The notes under the pieces: generated by a model
Database searches by the model: none
Seen by the model: the letters and a program-made list of their open reading frames with translations, nothing else
Told to the model about the DNA's origin: nothing
Program-made: the position numbers and the translations under genes
IMG/VR virus record: IMGVR_UViG_3300010371_000037
Location: 1-64,000 of that record
Strand: one strand, 5' to 3'
Length of the DNA: 64,000 nt
From: a virus
Part shown: piece after piece, positions 56,882 through 62,949 of the stretch
Position numbering within the stretch: position 1 is the stretch's first letter
How the letters are laid out: each line of letters starts with the position of its first letter

Positions 56882-57097
56882 ATGAGAATGATTGACGGAT
56901 TAAAAGTTGAATTCATCCCATACGATACCTATTTTTCATCTTTAGCGACAGACTCAATGGGCGCTGTGGCGAAAGAAACAGGAGCTGATGTTGTGTGTCT
57001 ACTTTCAAAACATGTTCAGGAAGAAGATGTGACGGATGGTGAAATACGCAATCTTCTTGAAGCTGCGAAAGAAGCAAAGAAGGCACGCCATGATTAA
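56882..57097 (+). CDS. Hypothetical protein
   Basis: 71 residues after GAGGAGAATAAC. Acidic with a C-terminal Ala/Lys helix. Overlaps the next gene by 8 bases. Function unknown. Confidence 0.5.
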   Translation: MRMIDGLKVEFIPYDTYFSSLATDSMGAVAKETGADVVCLLSKHVQEEDVTDGEIRNLLEAAKEAKKARHD

Positions 57098-57428
57098 GAA
57101 ATATCGCATTACGTCTGGTATGGATTTAGAGCTAACTTTGGGCATCGACACAGATGTCTTGTCTGAAGAACTCGCGCATGAAATCAATGATTTTTGGGCT
57201 GGAGCAGACGAAATCCTTGAAGCATCTGATAATGATGTCTATCAAGCAGTTGTTCGACGTGCCGCTAATCCGATTTGGAATGAGTTGTTGAATGACTGGG
57301 ATGGAGTCTGGGCATTGGAACAACTTGGTAAGTCAGAGGGGTGGCCTGAAAGACATGGCATCACTATACTCGACTATGAGTTGCCTGATCGTGATCAATG
57401 CAGTCTGGACGTGACGCAATTACCATGA
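57090..57428 (+). CDS. DUF2528-like phage protein
   Basis: 112 residues from the ATG at 57090. MIKKYRITSGMDLELTLGID, HEINDFWAGADEILEAS, AVVRRAANPIWNELL and GWPERHGITILDYELPD fit the DUF2528 pattern. Function unknown. ATGA overlap with the next gene. Confidence 0.7.
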   Translation: MIKKYRITSGMDLELTLGIDTDVLSEELAHEINDFWAGADEILEASDNDVYQAVVRRAANPIWNELLNDWDGVWALEQLGKSEGWPERHGITILDYELPDRDQCSLDVTQLP

Positions 57429-57664
57429 ATATCAACGACGCACTACCATTAACAGCTGTTCAGTTGAATATGATCGATGGATATGATACCAGTGAAATGG
57501 TGGTACTGCAATTATATGGGGTTACTCATGACACGGACAATCTCTTTGGTATCTTCAGAGATATGGATACTGCAAAAGAGATAGGACGCCTGATGGTGGC
57601 CATCCATCCTGACATGTACATGACATTTGCTGCTATTTCCAACCAGAGTCCTACGGGTTGTTAA
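57425..57664 (+). CDS. Hypothetical protein
   Basis: 79 residues from the ATG at 57425. Mixed alpha/beta (MVVLQLYGVTHDTDNLFGIF). Converges on the leftward genes. Function unknown. Confidence 0.5.
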   Translation: MNINDALPLTAVQLNMIDGYDTSEMVVLQLYGVTHDTDNLFGIFRDMDTAKEIGRLMVAIHPDMYMTFAAISNQSPTGC

Positions 57665-57924
57665 GGTTTCATCAGTTCAGTGGTGAAATCAATTACAACA
57701 TCTAAATTCTCAATCGTGGCGGCACCTTGCATTTTGATCTTGCCATCAGGTCCGCTGGCACAGAATGAGAAGTCTGAATTGGAATTCTCTCCAACTTCAA
57801 GAATGGCCCAAGCGCCATCTGTTGTATTCCAACACAGGTCCAGAATACCAGCTTCTGTGTCATGGTATTGTTCTGGACTTGGTTCTGAATATTTCCTGCT
57901 CTTGAGATAATCTATCACATTCAT
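57661..57924 (-). CDS. Leftward hypothetical protein
   Basis: 87 residues. NVIDYLKSRKYSEPSPEQYH, acidic beta-rich centre. Coupled to the trypsin-like gene by an ATGA overlap at 57921-57924. The 3' end meets the rightward gene at 57661-57664. Function unknown. Confidence 0.6.
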   Translation of the reverse strand: MNVIDYLKSRKYSEPSPEQYHDTEAGILDLCWNTTDGAWAILEVGENSNSDFSFCASGPDGKIKMQGAATIENLDVVIDFTTELMKP

Positions 57925-58535
57925 TGAATATGTTCCAACTGTTGTGTCGAGAATGACAAAGGATAAGCGCAGGCGAATCCGATGTAATCATGATTGTCAG
58001 ACAGGGAGGCTATACAAGTGATGGTTGTGATGATTTCTCCTTGTTGATTGAAAATAGCTGAACCAGAGTCCCCATAGAAACTTGGTAGTTGAAACATCAT
58101 CATTACTGCGCGTGATCCTACATGTGATAGTCCTGAATACACACCAGTCCTATACAACTGATCCAAACGCCCAGGAGCGCCAGCGATAAACACTTCCTGA
58201 CCCAATTGTAAAGGTTGTTGACTAATACTAGCCCAGTTCTTAAAAGTGTATCCCAAAATAACGATCACATGATCTTTGGTATCATATGTTTTATGCTTAA
58301 CGGGTACAACTTTGTCTTTGGAATCCACAGCAAGTGAAGAAGTGTTCTTGTCAACACAATGAGATGCGGTTAATATAGTATGAGGTCCAACTGCAACAGA
58401 ATTACAATCACTGCCGTCAGCAAACCAGATTTGATGTGTCACAGATATCAATGAAACAGGGAAGTCTGCTCTCTGTTGAATTGAACAGCATGAACATAAC
58501 AAAAGTAGCAGTATAGCTATCAACAACTTCTTCAT
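57921..58535 (-). CDS. Trypsin-like serine protease lipoprotein
   Basis: 204 residues on the minus strand. Signal MKKLLIAILLLLLCSC with lipobox LCSC, so the mature protein is likely lipid-anchored. Chymotrypsin-fold triad: His59 in LTASHCV, Asp in KDHVIVIL and Ser in SFYGDSGSAIF. It would act in the periplasm or at the outer membrane. A late box on the minus strand lies at 58561-58567. Confidence 0.82.
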   Translation of the reverse strand: MKKLLIAILLLLLCSCCSIQQRADFPVSLISVTHQIWFADGSDCNSVAVGPHTILTASHCVDKNTSSLAVDSKDKVVPVKHKTYDTKDHVIVILGYTFKNWASISQQPLQLGQEVFIAGAPGRLDQLYRTGVYSGLSHVGSRAVMMMFQLPSFYGDSGSAIFNQQGEIITTITCIASLSDNHDYIGFACAYPLSFSTQQLEHIQ

Positions 58536-58560
58536 GGTTGTTCCCTATTCAAGCCAAAAT

Positions 58561-58567
58561 TATTTAG
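58561..58567 (-). promoter_or_regulatory. Leftward late promoter box (CTAAATA on minus strand)
   Basis: TATTTAG on the plus strand, 26 bases upstream of the leftward protease start. Confidence 0.45.
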
Positions 58568-58613
58568 TTTAGTAAAAAAATTGTCAATACATGCAGCATT
58601 TTTTGAATTCACC

Positions 58614-58621
58614 TATAAATA
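58614..58621 (+). promoter_or_regulatory. Consensus late box TATAAATA before the RNA cluster
   Basis: Exact TATAAATA. Together with the palindromic promoter at 58641 it could give both early and late transcription of the RNA cluster. Confidence 0.45.
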
Positions 58622-58640
58622 GAATACTCGCGAGCTGTCA

Positions 58641-58682
58641 TTTATCATCCGTTAATAAATTTTCATCAAACACGGGTATAAT
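58641..58682 (+). promoter_or_regulatory. Palindromic-type promoter of the RNA cluster
   Basis: TTTATCATCCGTTAAT, 20 bases, TATAAT at 58677-58682. The expected start is near 58689, just before the first RNA hairpin. Confidence 0.72.
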
Positions 58683-58688
58683 AGTCCT

Positions 58689-59514
58689 CGTGTTAAGGGT
58701 TAAAGCGAAATGCTGAACCCAGCTGTAAAATTCAAGCTACTTTGAAAACTGATCAAATTTCACTTGTCCACTCGCAAGAGTGGACATTAGAAAGGGTTCG
58801 CCGATATTAGAGCTGATAACTGAACACGACTAGCAAATCGATTCAGGAATAAGCTGCTCGGCTAGGAGGAATCTGGAAACAGAAATACCAGCGGATGAAT
58901 CCTTTCTAATGTATATGGGTGTCAGGGAGAGGTCTCCCACGCAGTCTGTAAAACTGCTGCCTCACAAGGGCAATCTAGGATCGTTACCTAGGGCACCCAC
59001 CAATTTATGGCCTGAAAGCTTGTAAGTCCATGCCGAATTACAACATGGCGTTGAAAACGTAAGCGGGAGAATGGCCCGCCAAGGCAACCAAATGCAGTAA
59101 ATGTAACAGTGCTGGATGAACGGCTAAGTCGCCCCATTAAAGGGGAGATCCTAGGTTCGAGTCCTAGGGAATAACACTGATAACATTTGCTGAAGTCAGA
59201 GGATAATGGATGGCCGTCCGGCATCCTCTGGCGGATCTATCTGGATCACAAGAGGGTAGCGGCACAGATAAACCGTCCTGGCGTGATCCTGTTCTTTGCT
59301 CATTGTAAGATGTAAATGAGCTATATCGGTGAGGTTTGCTGCAATCTCACACGTGACCTAAACTGGCAGCATTTAAGTAAAGTTGATGTATCTGGACCTC
59401 GAGACGGAACATAGCAAAATCTGTGTTCAAATAGAATGACCGGATAGCGCCGGATCACGGGGTAGAACGTTACCAGATGGGAGCTGAGCATCTCATAAAA
59501 CTGCTCTTGAATTT
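58689..59514 (+). ncRNA. Large structured non-coding RNA, GOLLD-like candidate
   Basis: About 0.83 kb without coding sense and full of long helices. GGGTT/AACCC (58697). TGTCCACTC-GCAA-GAGTGGACA (58765-58786). ACATTAGAAAGG/CCTTTCTAATGT (58784, 58901) closing a branched domain. GCGGG/CCCGC (59073). A 16-bp helix 59095-59111 with 59175-59192 enclosing CCTAGG-TTCGAGT-CCTAGG. CAGAGGAT/ATCCTCTG (59197, 59223). GGATCAC/GTGATCC (59243, 59283). GCTCATT/AATGAGC (59298, 59315). GAACATAG/CTGTGTTC (59406, 59421). tRNA-Tyr lies inside. Size, phage origin and tRNA neighbours recall GOLLD RNA. The ends are guesses. Confidence 0.65.
58917..59002 (+). tRNA. tRNA-Tyr (GTA)
   Basis: Acceptor GGGTGTC/GGCACCC, anticodon loop CTGTAAA in stem GCAGT/ACTGC, long class II variable arm as expected for Tyr, T stem CTAGG/CCTAG, encoded CCA. 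The T loop ATCGTTA is not the usual TTCRANN. Confidence 0.85.
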
Positions 59515-59587
59515 GGGGCGTGAGCAGATGGCGAGCAACCGCACTGTCTATGCGGTGAAAGGGTTTCGAATACCCTACGTCCCGCCA
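59515..59587 (+). tRNA. tRNA-Asp (GTC)
   Basis: Acceptor GGGGCGT/ACGTCCC, anticodon loop CTGTCTA in CCGCA/TGCGG, T arm AGGGT-TTCGAAT-ACCCT, G73 (the Asp determinant) and encoded CCA. Confidence 0.92.
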
Positions 59588-59596
59588 AATTGAGGT

Positions 59597-59668
59597 GGCA
59601 CTTGTCTCTTCAGACAGAGCTCCTGAATGTGAGACAATGAGTTGGGATCAGAGAATCCGCGAACTCAA
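59597..59668 (+). ncRNA. Two hairpins between tRNA-Asp and tRNA-Glu
   Basis: TTGTCTC...GAGACAA with inner TTCAG/CTGAA, followed by TGAGTT...AACTCA with inner GGAT/ATCC. No gene here; may be processing signals or a small RNA. Confidence 0.4.
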
Positions 59669-59721
59669 CACAATTTATGTGCGCACCCGCCAGCTTTTAG
59701 AGTGGTCTAGGTAGCGGCAAT

Positions 59722-59796
59722 GAACCACGACGCAGCTGGTGTGGCGGAGAGGCTTTCACCCTCTTGAGATGGGATCGAAACCCATGTGGTTCTCCA
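59722..59796 (+). tRNA. tRNA-Glu (TTC)
   Basis: Acceptor GAACCAC/GTGGTTC, anticodon loop CTTTCAC in AGAGG/CCTCT, T arm ATGGG-ATCGAAA-CCCAT, encoded CCA. Confidence 0.88.
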
Positions 59797-59885
59797 ATTT
59801 TTGTAAAAGTTGTAGTATACTTGAAAGAATTCAGTGGGCGCATCCTCGGCTCCTACAAATTGTTGCACACAGAGAATCAATTTAA

Positions 59886-59963
59886 CGGAGTGTAGCTCAG
59901 TCTGGCTAGAGCATCTGCTTTGGGAGCAGAGGGTCGCAGGTTCGAATCCTGTTTCTCCGACCA
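59886..59963 (+). tRNA. tRNA-Pro (TGG)
   Basis: Begins with C as Pro tRNAs do. Anticodon loop TTTGGGA in TCTGC/GCAGA, T loop TTCGAAT, encoded CCA. One mismatch in the acceptor stem. Confidence 0.9.
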
Positions 59964-59967
59964 ATAT

Positions 59968-60044
59968 CAGGGTATAGTTCAGTCTAGTAGAATACTCGGC
60001 CTGGAACCGAGAGGTCGTTGGAGCGAAGCCAACTGCCCTGACCA
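59968..60044 (+). tRNA. tRNA with anticodon-loop CCTGGAA (TGG by position, C33)
   Basis: Acceptor CAGGGTA/TGCCCTG, stem CTCGG/CCGAG, T arm GTTGG-AGCGAAG-CCAAC, encoded CCA. Position 33 is C instead of U and the T loop is non-canonical, so identity is uncertain (Pro by position). Confidence 0.7.
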
Positions 60045-60068
60045 ATAAAAAAGATACAAGATAGCCGT

Positions 60069-60094
60069 CAACTGGGCAACTCCTTTCCCAGTTG
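60069..60094 (+). terminator. Hairpin CAACTGGG/CCCAGTTG
   Basis: 8-bp stem, followed by CCTTTG; a processing or termination signal between tRNAs. Confidence 0.4.
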
Positions 60095-60130
60095 CCTTTG
60101 AACCGGAACTTGTATTGATGGAGAAGAACT

Positions 60131-60204
60131 GGGCTGCAAGCATTAAAGTGATGCAGCGGGCCTTTAACCCGCAGAACAGAGAGCGTTACTCTGGCGGCCC
60201 ACCA
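60131..60204 (+). tRNA. tRNA with anticodon-loop CCTTTAA (TTT by position, C33)
   Basis: Acceptor GGGCTGC/GCGGCCC, D stem GCAT/ATGC, anticodon stem GCGGG/CCCGC, T arm CAGAG-AGCGTTA-CTCTG, encoded CCA. C33 and the T loop are unusual. Lys by position. Confidence 0.7.
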
Positions 60205-60228
60205 AATATGCAGCAGAGGAGAATTGCC

Positions 60229-60465
60229 ATGAACACTTATAAGAGTCCAGCGACATATTTTTCTCCATATTCTGTTGTTTCTGGTGTGAACGCTGATATT
60301 GCTCGTCATAGAGACGCGATTAAGGATATGGAAGAAAGGCGCGAAGAGGAAATTCGGAATTCTGGATACAGTACAGATATTGCCCGTCATTATGAATTCT
60401 TTATAAGATTGGCAAAGGATAGTCTTGCAATTGTGACTGATAAAGGTCTTGGCAGAAAGAAGTAA
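60229..60465 (+). CDS. Hypothetical protein inside the tRNA cluster
   Basis: 78 residues from the ATG at 60229, AGAGGAGAA upstream. Contains twice a phrase with (A/T)DIARH (NADIARHRDAI and STDIARHYEFF). Basic C-terminus. Function unknown. Confidence 0.6.
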   Translation: MNTYKSPATYFSPYSVVSGVNADIARHRDAIKDMEERREEEIRNSGYSTDIARHYEFFIRLAKDSLAIVTDKGLGRKK

Positions 60466-60651
60466 TTTAGAGTCAGAACTGAATTTGGTGATGGGCGTTT
60501 CCCACAAGAACCTTTCAGCAGGGGGAAACTTAAATGGCCTGTAGCCTGCCAACTCGTTTTTTTTAGTCTCGAGAAACGGGTAGTCCGTTAGCTGCTAGCC
60601 ATAGCTGGCAGTTTTCTGATGGTGCAACTCCATCAATCTTTACAACGCTGT
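60466..60651 (+). ncRNA. Structured non-coding stretch between genes
   Basis: No gene. Hairpins GTTTCCC...GGGAAAC (about 60499-60530), TGCTAGC-CATA-GCTGGCA (about 60590) and TGATGG-TGCAACT-CCATCA (about 60618, like a T arm). A T8 run at about 60557 may end a transcript. May include a degenerate tRNA. Confidence 0.35.
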
Positions 60652-60726
60652 GGGGATTGTAGTTCAATGGTAGAATCTCCGGCTGTGAACCGGAAGACTC
60701 AAGATCGATACTTGACTTTCCCCCCA
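60652..60726 (+). tRNA. tRNA-His (GTG)
   Basis: Anticodon loop CTGTGAA in TCCGG/CCGGA. The extra 5' G (G-1) faces C73, the His hallmark. T arm TCAAG-ATCGATA-CTTGA, encoded CCA. Confidence 0.88.
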
Positions 60727-60732
60727 ATTTAT

Positions 60733-60806
60733 GGGTCTGTAGCTCAAAGGTAGAGCAGAGAGCTGTTAACTCTCCGACCAGGGATCATTACCCTGCTGGC
60801 CCGCCA
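60733..60806 (+). tRNA. tRNA-Asn (GTT)
   Basis: Acceptor GGGTCTG/CTGGCCC, D stem GCTC/GAGC, anticodon loop CTGTTAA in GAGAG/CTCTC, T stem CAGGG/CCCTG, G73, CCA. T loop ATCATTA is unusual. Confidence 0.9.
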
Positions 60807-60810
60807 ATTT

Positions 60811-60886
60811 GGAACCGTAACTCAATTGTGTAGAGACACGCCTTTTAAGCGGAATGATGAGGGTTCGAGTCCCTCCGGTTTCACCA
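60811..60886 (+). tRNA. tRNA-Lys (TTT)
   Basis: Acceptor GGAACCG/CGGTTTC, anticodon loop CTTTTAA, T arm GAGGG-TTCGAGT-CCCTC, A73, CCA. Confidence 0.88.
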
Positions 60887-61043
60887 TATTTATAGAATGG
60901 ACGTGCATAACGTCCAATAGCAGGTTGAGTCTTGAAAACTCCTTTGCCTGCGAGTTTGTCAACTGACTTGACGGAAAGTTGATGAGCGATTAGTCAATGA
61001 AATTCAACTGCGTCAACAGATGAATGAATTGACTCATTATTTT
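60887..61043 (+). ncRNA. Structured non-coding stretch between tRNA-Lys and tRNA-Ala
   Basis: Helices TGGACGT/ACGTCCA (about 60898), TCAACT/AGTTGA (about 60959) and a two-part helix AGTCAAT...ATTGACT with ATTCA/TGAAT (about 60993-61032). No reading frame of note. A small RNA or spacer of unknown role. Confidence 0.4.
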
Positions 61044-61117
61044 GGGCTCATAGTACAATGAGAGTACACTGCGCTTGCACCGCGGAGATTAGGGTTTGAT
61101 TCCCTATGGGTCCACCA
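61044..61117 (+). tRNA. tRNA-Ala (TGC)
   Basis: Acceptor GGGCTCA/TGGGTCC with G3-U70, the Ala determinant. D stem GTAC/GTAC, anticodon loop CTTGCAC, T arm TAGGG-TTTGATT-CCCTA, A73, CCA. Confidence 0.92.
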
Positions 61118-61118
61118 A

Positions 61119-61160
61119 TTTAACAAGCGTTAATTTTTATTTGCTGAATCAAGGTATAAT
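61119..61160 (+). promoter_or_regulatory. Palindromic-type promoter
   Basis: TTTAACAAGCGTTAAT, 20 bases with TTGCTGAATC, TATAAT at 61155-61160. Confidence 0.75.
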
Positions 61161-61187
61161 TATCAATTCACATTGATGAAGAATACC

Positions 61188-61421
61188 ATGAATACGATAC
61201 CTACCACGCTTGAATCATTCAAACGATTGGTTGCAAGTTTTTGTAAGAAAGCTGCTGAATGTGATTCGTTGGAGAGTTTGGATGCTGGTTTCAAGACTGT
61301 CTCATTAGGATATCTTGGATTGCAGAGTGATTCATCTGCGGACGCTCTGATCTCGCAATCATATCTAGAGTATGCATCAAACAGATATGCAGAAAACGAA
61401 GTTAGATTGTTACAGAAATAA
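61188..61421 (+). CDS. Hypothetical protein in the tRNA cluster
   Basis: 77 residues from the ATG at 61188 (GAAGA upstream; alternative ATG 61176). Helical, Ser/Ala rich (TLESFKRLVASFCKKAAECD). Function unknown. Confidence 0.55.
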   Translation: MNTIPTTLESFKRLVASFCKKAAECDSLESLDAGFKTVSLGYLGLQSDSSADALISQSYLEYASNRYAENEVRLLQK

Positions 61422-61425
61422 ATTT

Positions 61426-61513
61426 GCCGGTGTGGTGGAATTGGTAGTCACGCTGGACTCAAAATCCAGTGCCCTCAAAAGGCGTGTCGGTTCGAGTCCG
61501 ACCATCGGTACCA
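61426..61513 (+). tRNA. tRNA-Leu (CAA)
   Basis: Acceptor GCCGGTG/CATCGGT, anticodon loop CTCAAAA in CTGGA/TCCAG, class II variable arm, T arm GTCGG-TTCGAGT-CCGAC, A73, CCA. Confidence 0.92.
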
Positions 61514-61591
61514 AATTTCATGTATCAGTCCCAGTTAATACGTTAGGCTGATTTAATTCCTAGGTCGGTGTAGGAGCATGAAAAATACAAT

Positions 61592-61681
61592 GGAGAATGA
61601 AGCAGAGCGGCCTCTGCCACCGCCTTGAAAGCGGATGGTCCGGGAAACCGGATGGTGATCGACACAGCCCGTTCTCCGCCA
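61592..61681 (+). tRNA. tRNA-Ser (TGA)
   Basis: Acceptor GGAGAAT/GTTCTCC, anticodon loop CTTGAAA in CCGC/GCGG, long variable arm with TCCGG/CCGGA, G73, CCA. The T arm is irregular (ATCGACA loop). Confidence 0.85.
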
Positions 61682-61685
61682 ACTT

Positions 61686-61776
61686 GGAGGATTACCTGAC
61701 GCAGTCGTCAGCATCGCCTGGAAAGCGATCGGTTCGGTGCAAACCGAATGGGAGGCGGCATCTCAATTCTCCGCCA
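61686..61776 (+). tRNA. tRNA-Ser (GGA)
   Basis: Acceptor GGAGGAT/ATTCTCC, anticodon loop CTGGAAA in ATCGC/GCGAT, long variable arm (TTCGG/CCGAA), G73, CCA. T loop GGCGGCA is non-canonical. Confidence 0.85.
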
Positions 61777-61800
61777 CTTACTTTTTTGAATCTTGTGTAG

Positions 61801-61806
61801 TATAAT
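61801..61806 (+). promoter_or_regulatory. Possible -10 box TATAAT
   Basis: TATAAT 39 bases before the gene at 61845; the palindromic element is absent here. Confidence 0.4.
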
Positions 61807-61844
61807 AACTGTTCTGTTCAACAACATCATTATGGAGAAGTTCT

Positions 61845-62120
61845 ATGAATCAGTCCAAACAATATTTGGTCATGCGTAAGCAACATTCTGCTGGACATAA
61901 CACCCGTTTTCTGACCACCTTCGGATCATTTCGGTATAAAGCAGAACTGCAAGGTGGAGAAGAGTTCGTTATTGTTCCATATAAAAAAGCTGTCAAGTTC
62001 ACAAATGAATTCCAACAAGAAAGTTATCAAGTTGCTAAGAATCTAAAAAGGAAACTTGGCAGTGCAGGGAAGTCTTTCGGCGTCCGTCCCGATTTCTTTT
62101 TTGCTCCAAAGGAAGTCTAA
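61845..62120 (+). CDS. Hypothetical protein in the tRNA cluster
   Basis: 91 residues after TGGAGAAGTTCT. Basic, beta-rich start (QYLVMRKQHSAGHNTRFLTT). Function unknown. Confidence 0.6.
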   Translation: MNQSKQYLVMRKQHSAGHNTRFLTTFGSFRYKAELQGGEEFVIVPYKKAVKFTNEFQQESYQVAKNLKRKLGSAGKSFGVRPDFFFAPKEV

Positions 62121-62128
62121 ACAAATTC

Positions 62129-62203
62129 GGGTTGCTAACTCAACTGGTAGAGTCACGCCTCTTAAGCGGAAAGATCGGGATTCGACTTCCCGGCAACCCA
62201 CCA
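62129..62203 (+). tRNA. tRNA-Lys (CTT)
   Basis: Perfect acceptor GGGTTGC/GCAACCC, anticodon loop CTCTTAA, T arm CGGGA-TTCGACT-TCCCG, A73, CCA. Confidence 0.9.
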
Positions 62204-62210
62204 AATTTAT

Positions 62211-62284
62211 GGCCAGATGGCAGAGTGGTTATGCAGTCGCCTGCAAAACTTCGTACGTCGGTTCGATTCCGACTCTGGCTTCCA
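62211..62284 (+). tRNA. tRNA-Cys (GCA)
   Basis: Acceptor GGCCAGA/TCTGGCT, anticodon loop CTGCAAA, T arm GTCGG-TTCGATT-CCGAC, U73 (Cys determinant), CCA. The anticodon stem is poorly paired. Confidence 0.85.
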
Positions 62285-62288
62285 ATTC

Positions 62289-62322
62289 GTTAAGCTTCTG
62301 TTAAGAATTATAGCATTATAAT
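62289..62322 (+). promoter_or_regulatory. Weak promoter, half palindromic element
   Basis: GTTAAG at 62289, 22 bases, TATAAT at 62317-62322. Left half of the element not preserved. Confidence 0.4.
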
Positions 62323-62351
62323 ACCTGGTTCCACAACCACAGGACCAAATA

Positions 62352-62549
62352 GTGAAAACTCTTGAAGGCTTGTACGAAGATTGTCGTTCCTACATTGGTT
62401 TGAATCCAGTTGAAATGACTTCAAGTGATGCACTGGCGTTGTATGCCTTTGTTGAACAGTACACAACAATGGCAAAGGTTCCGAAGGAAGTCATTGATGC
62501 TGCACAAAAGGTGGCCAACAAATTGCAAGAGTTACACATTCAAGTATAA
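62352..62549 (+). CDS. Hypothetical protein (GTG start)
   Basis: 65 residues starting GTG at 62352 with AGGACC upstream. Helical (EGLYEDCRSYIGLNPVEM; VIDAAQKVANKLQELH). Function unknown. Confidence 0.5.
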   Translation: MKTLEGLYEDCRSYIGLNPVEMTSSDALALYAFVEQYTTMAKVPKEVIDAAQKVANKLQELHIQV

Positions 62550-62552
62550 ATA
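62545..62552 (+). promoter_or_regulatory. Late box TATAAATA before tRNA-Gly
   Basis: Exact TATAAATA overlapping the previous stop, 7 bases before tRNA-Gly(TCC). Confidence 0.35.
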
Positions 62553-62558
62553 AATGTA

Positions 62559-62632
62559 GAGCGTGTGGTATATTGATTGTGCCACGGTCTTCCAAACCGT
62601 CGAAGCGGGTTTGATTCCCGTCATGCTCTCCA
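62559..62632 (+). tRNA. tRNA-Gly (TCC)
   Basis: Acceptor GAGCGTG/CATGCTC, anticodon loop CTTCCAA in ACGGT/ACCGT, T loop TTTGATT, U73 (Gly), CCA. Confidence 0.9.
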
Positions 62633-62639
62633 AATTCGT

Positions 62640-62715
62640 GCAGGTATAGTTCAATTGGTAGAATGCTTCCTTGCCAAGGAAGTGGTTGAGGATTCGAGTT
62701 CCTCTACCTGCTCCA
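62640..62715 (+). tRNA. tRNA-Gly (GCC)
   Basis: Perfect acceptor GCAGGTA/TACCTGC, anticodon loop TTGCCAA in CTTCC/GGAAG, T loop TTCGAGT, U73, CCA. Confidence 0.93.
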
Positions 62716-62723
62716 AGCTCCAT

Positions 62724-62799
62724 GCGGGAGTCGTCCAATATCTAAGACGCCAGTCAGCTAAAGACTGGAAATGCTGGTGAAAATCCAGCCCCTGCTCCA
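62724..62799 (+). tRNA. tRNA-like gene with loop AGCTAAA (CTA suppressor or GCT)
   Basis: Acceptor GCGGGAG/CCCCTGC (one mismatch), D stem GTC/GAC, six-pair anticodon stem CCAGTC/GACTGG, T arm GCTGG-TGAAAAT-CCAGC, U73, CCA. With the seven-base loop AGCTAAA the anticodon is CTA (amber), but position 33 is G. A shifted reading gives GCT. Confidence 0.6.
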
Positions 62800-62805
62800 A
62801 ATTAT

Positions 62806-62880
62806 ATGCCGCTAGTGTTAATGGCAGCACACCAAACTCCAAATCTGGTAGTGAGGGTTCGAATCCTTCGCGGCATGCCA
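62806..62880 (+). tRNA. tRNA-Trp (CCA)
   Basis: Acceptor ATGCCGC/GCGGCAT, D stem GTG/CAC, anticodon loop CTCCAAA, T loop TTCGAAT, G73 (Trp determinant), CCA. Confidence 0.9.
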
Positions 62881-62906
62881 AATAGCAGAGAAATTCTATG
62901 AGTATG

Positions 62907-62945
62907 TGGGGATAGTTTAATTAGAACACCATTTCTGTGAGGTCA
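62907..62945 (+). pseudogene. Possible 5' half of a broken tRNA
   Basis: GGGGATAGTTTAATTAGAAC looks like an acceptor and D arm and is followed by TTTCTGTGAGG (anticodon-like), but no T arm or CCA follows; a coding gene begins at 62950. Confidence 0.3.
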
Positions 62946-62949
62946 TATC

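Noticed and set aside
59008-59092. tRNA-Phe-like sequence (loop TTGAAAA, stem GCGGG-AGAATGG-CCCGC, end ACCA)
   Set aside because: The acceptor and D arm cannot be formed and the T loop is wrong. The pieces fit better into the helices of the large structured RNA.
59095-59192. tRNA-Leu-like sequence with CCTAGG-TTCGAGT-CCTAGG
   Set aside because: The flanks form one 16-bp helix, too long for an acceptor stem, and there is no CCA. Treated as part of the large RNA.
58684-59514. Group I or group II intron inside the RNA cluster
   Set aside because: I could not find the conserved core elements of group I (P7 region) or domain V of group II, and no exon tRNA halves would join.
59707-60552. Long minus-strand frame of 281 codons across the tRNA genes
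   Set aside because: It runs antisense through several good tRNAs, has no ribosome site and its product is low-complexity shadow sequence.
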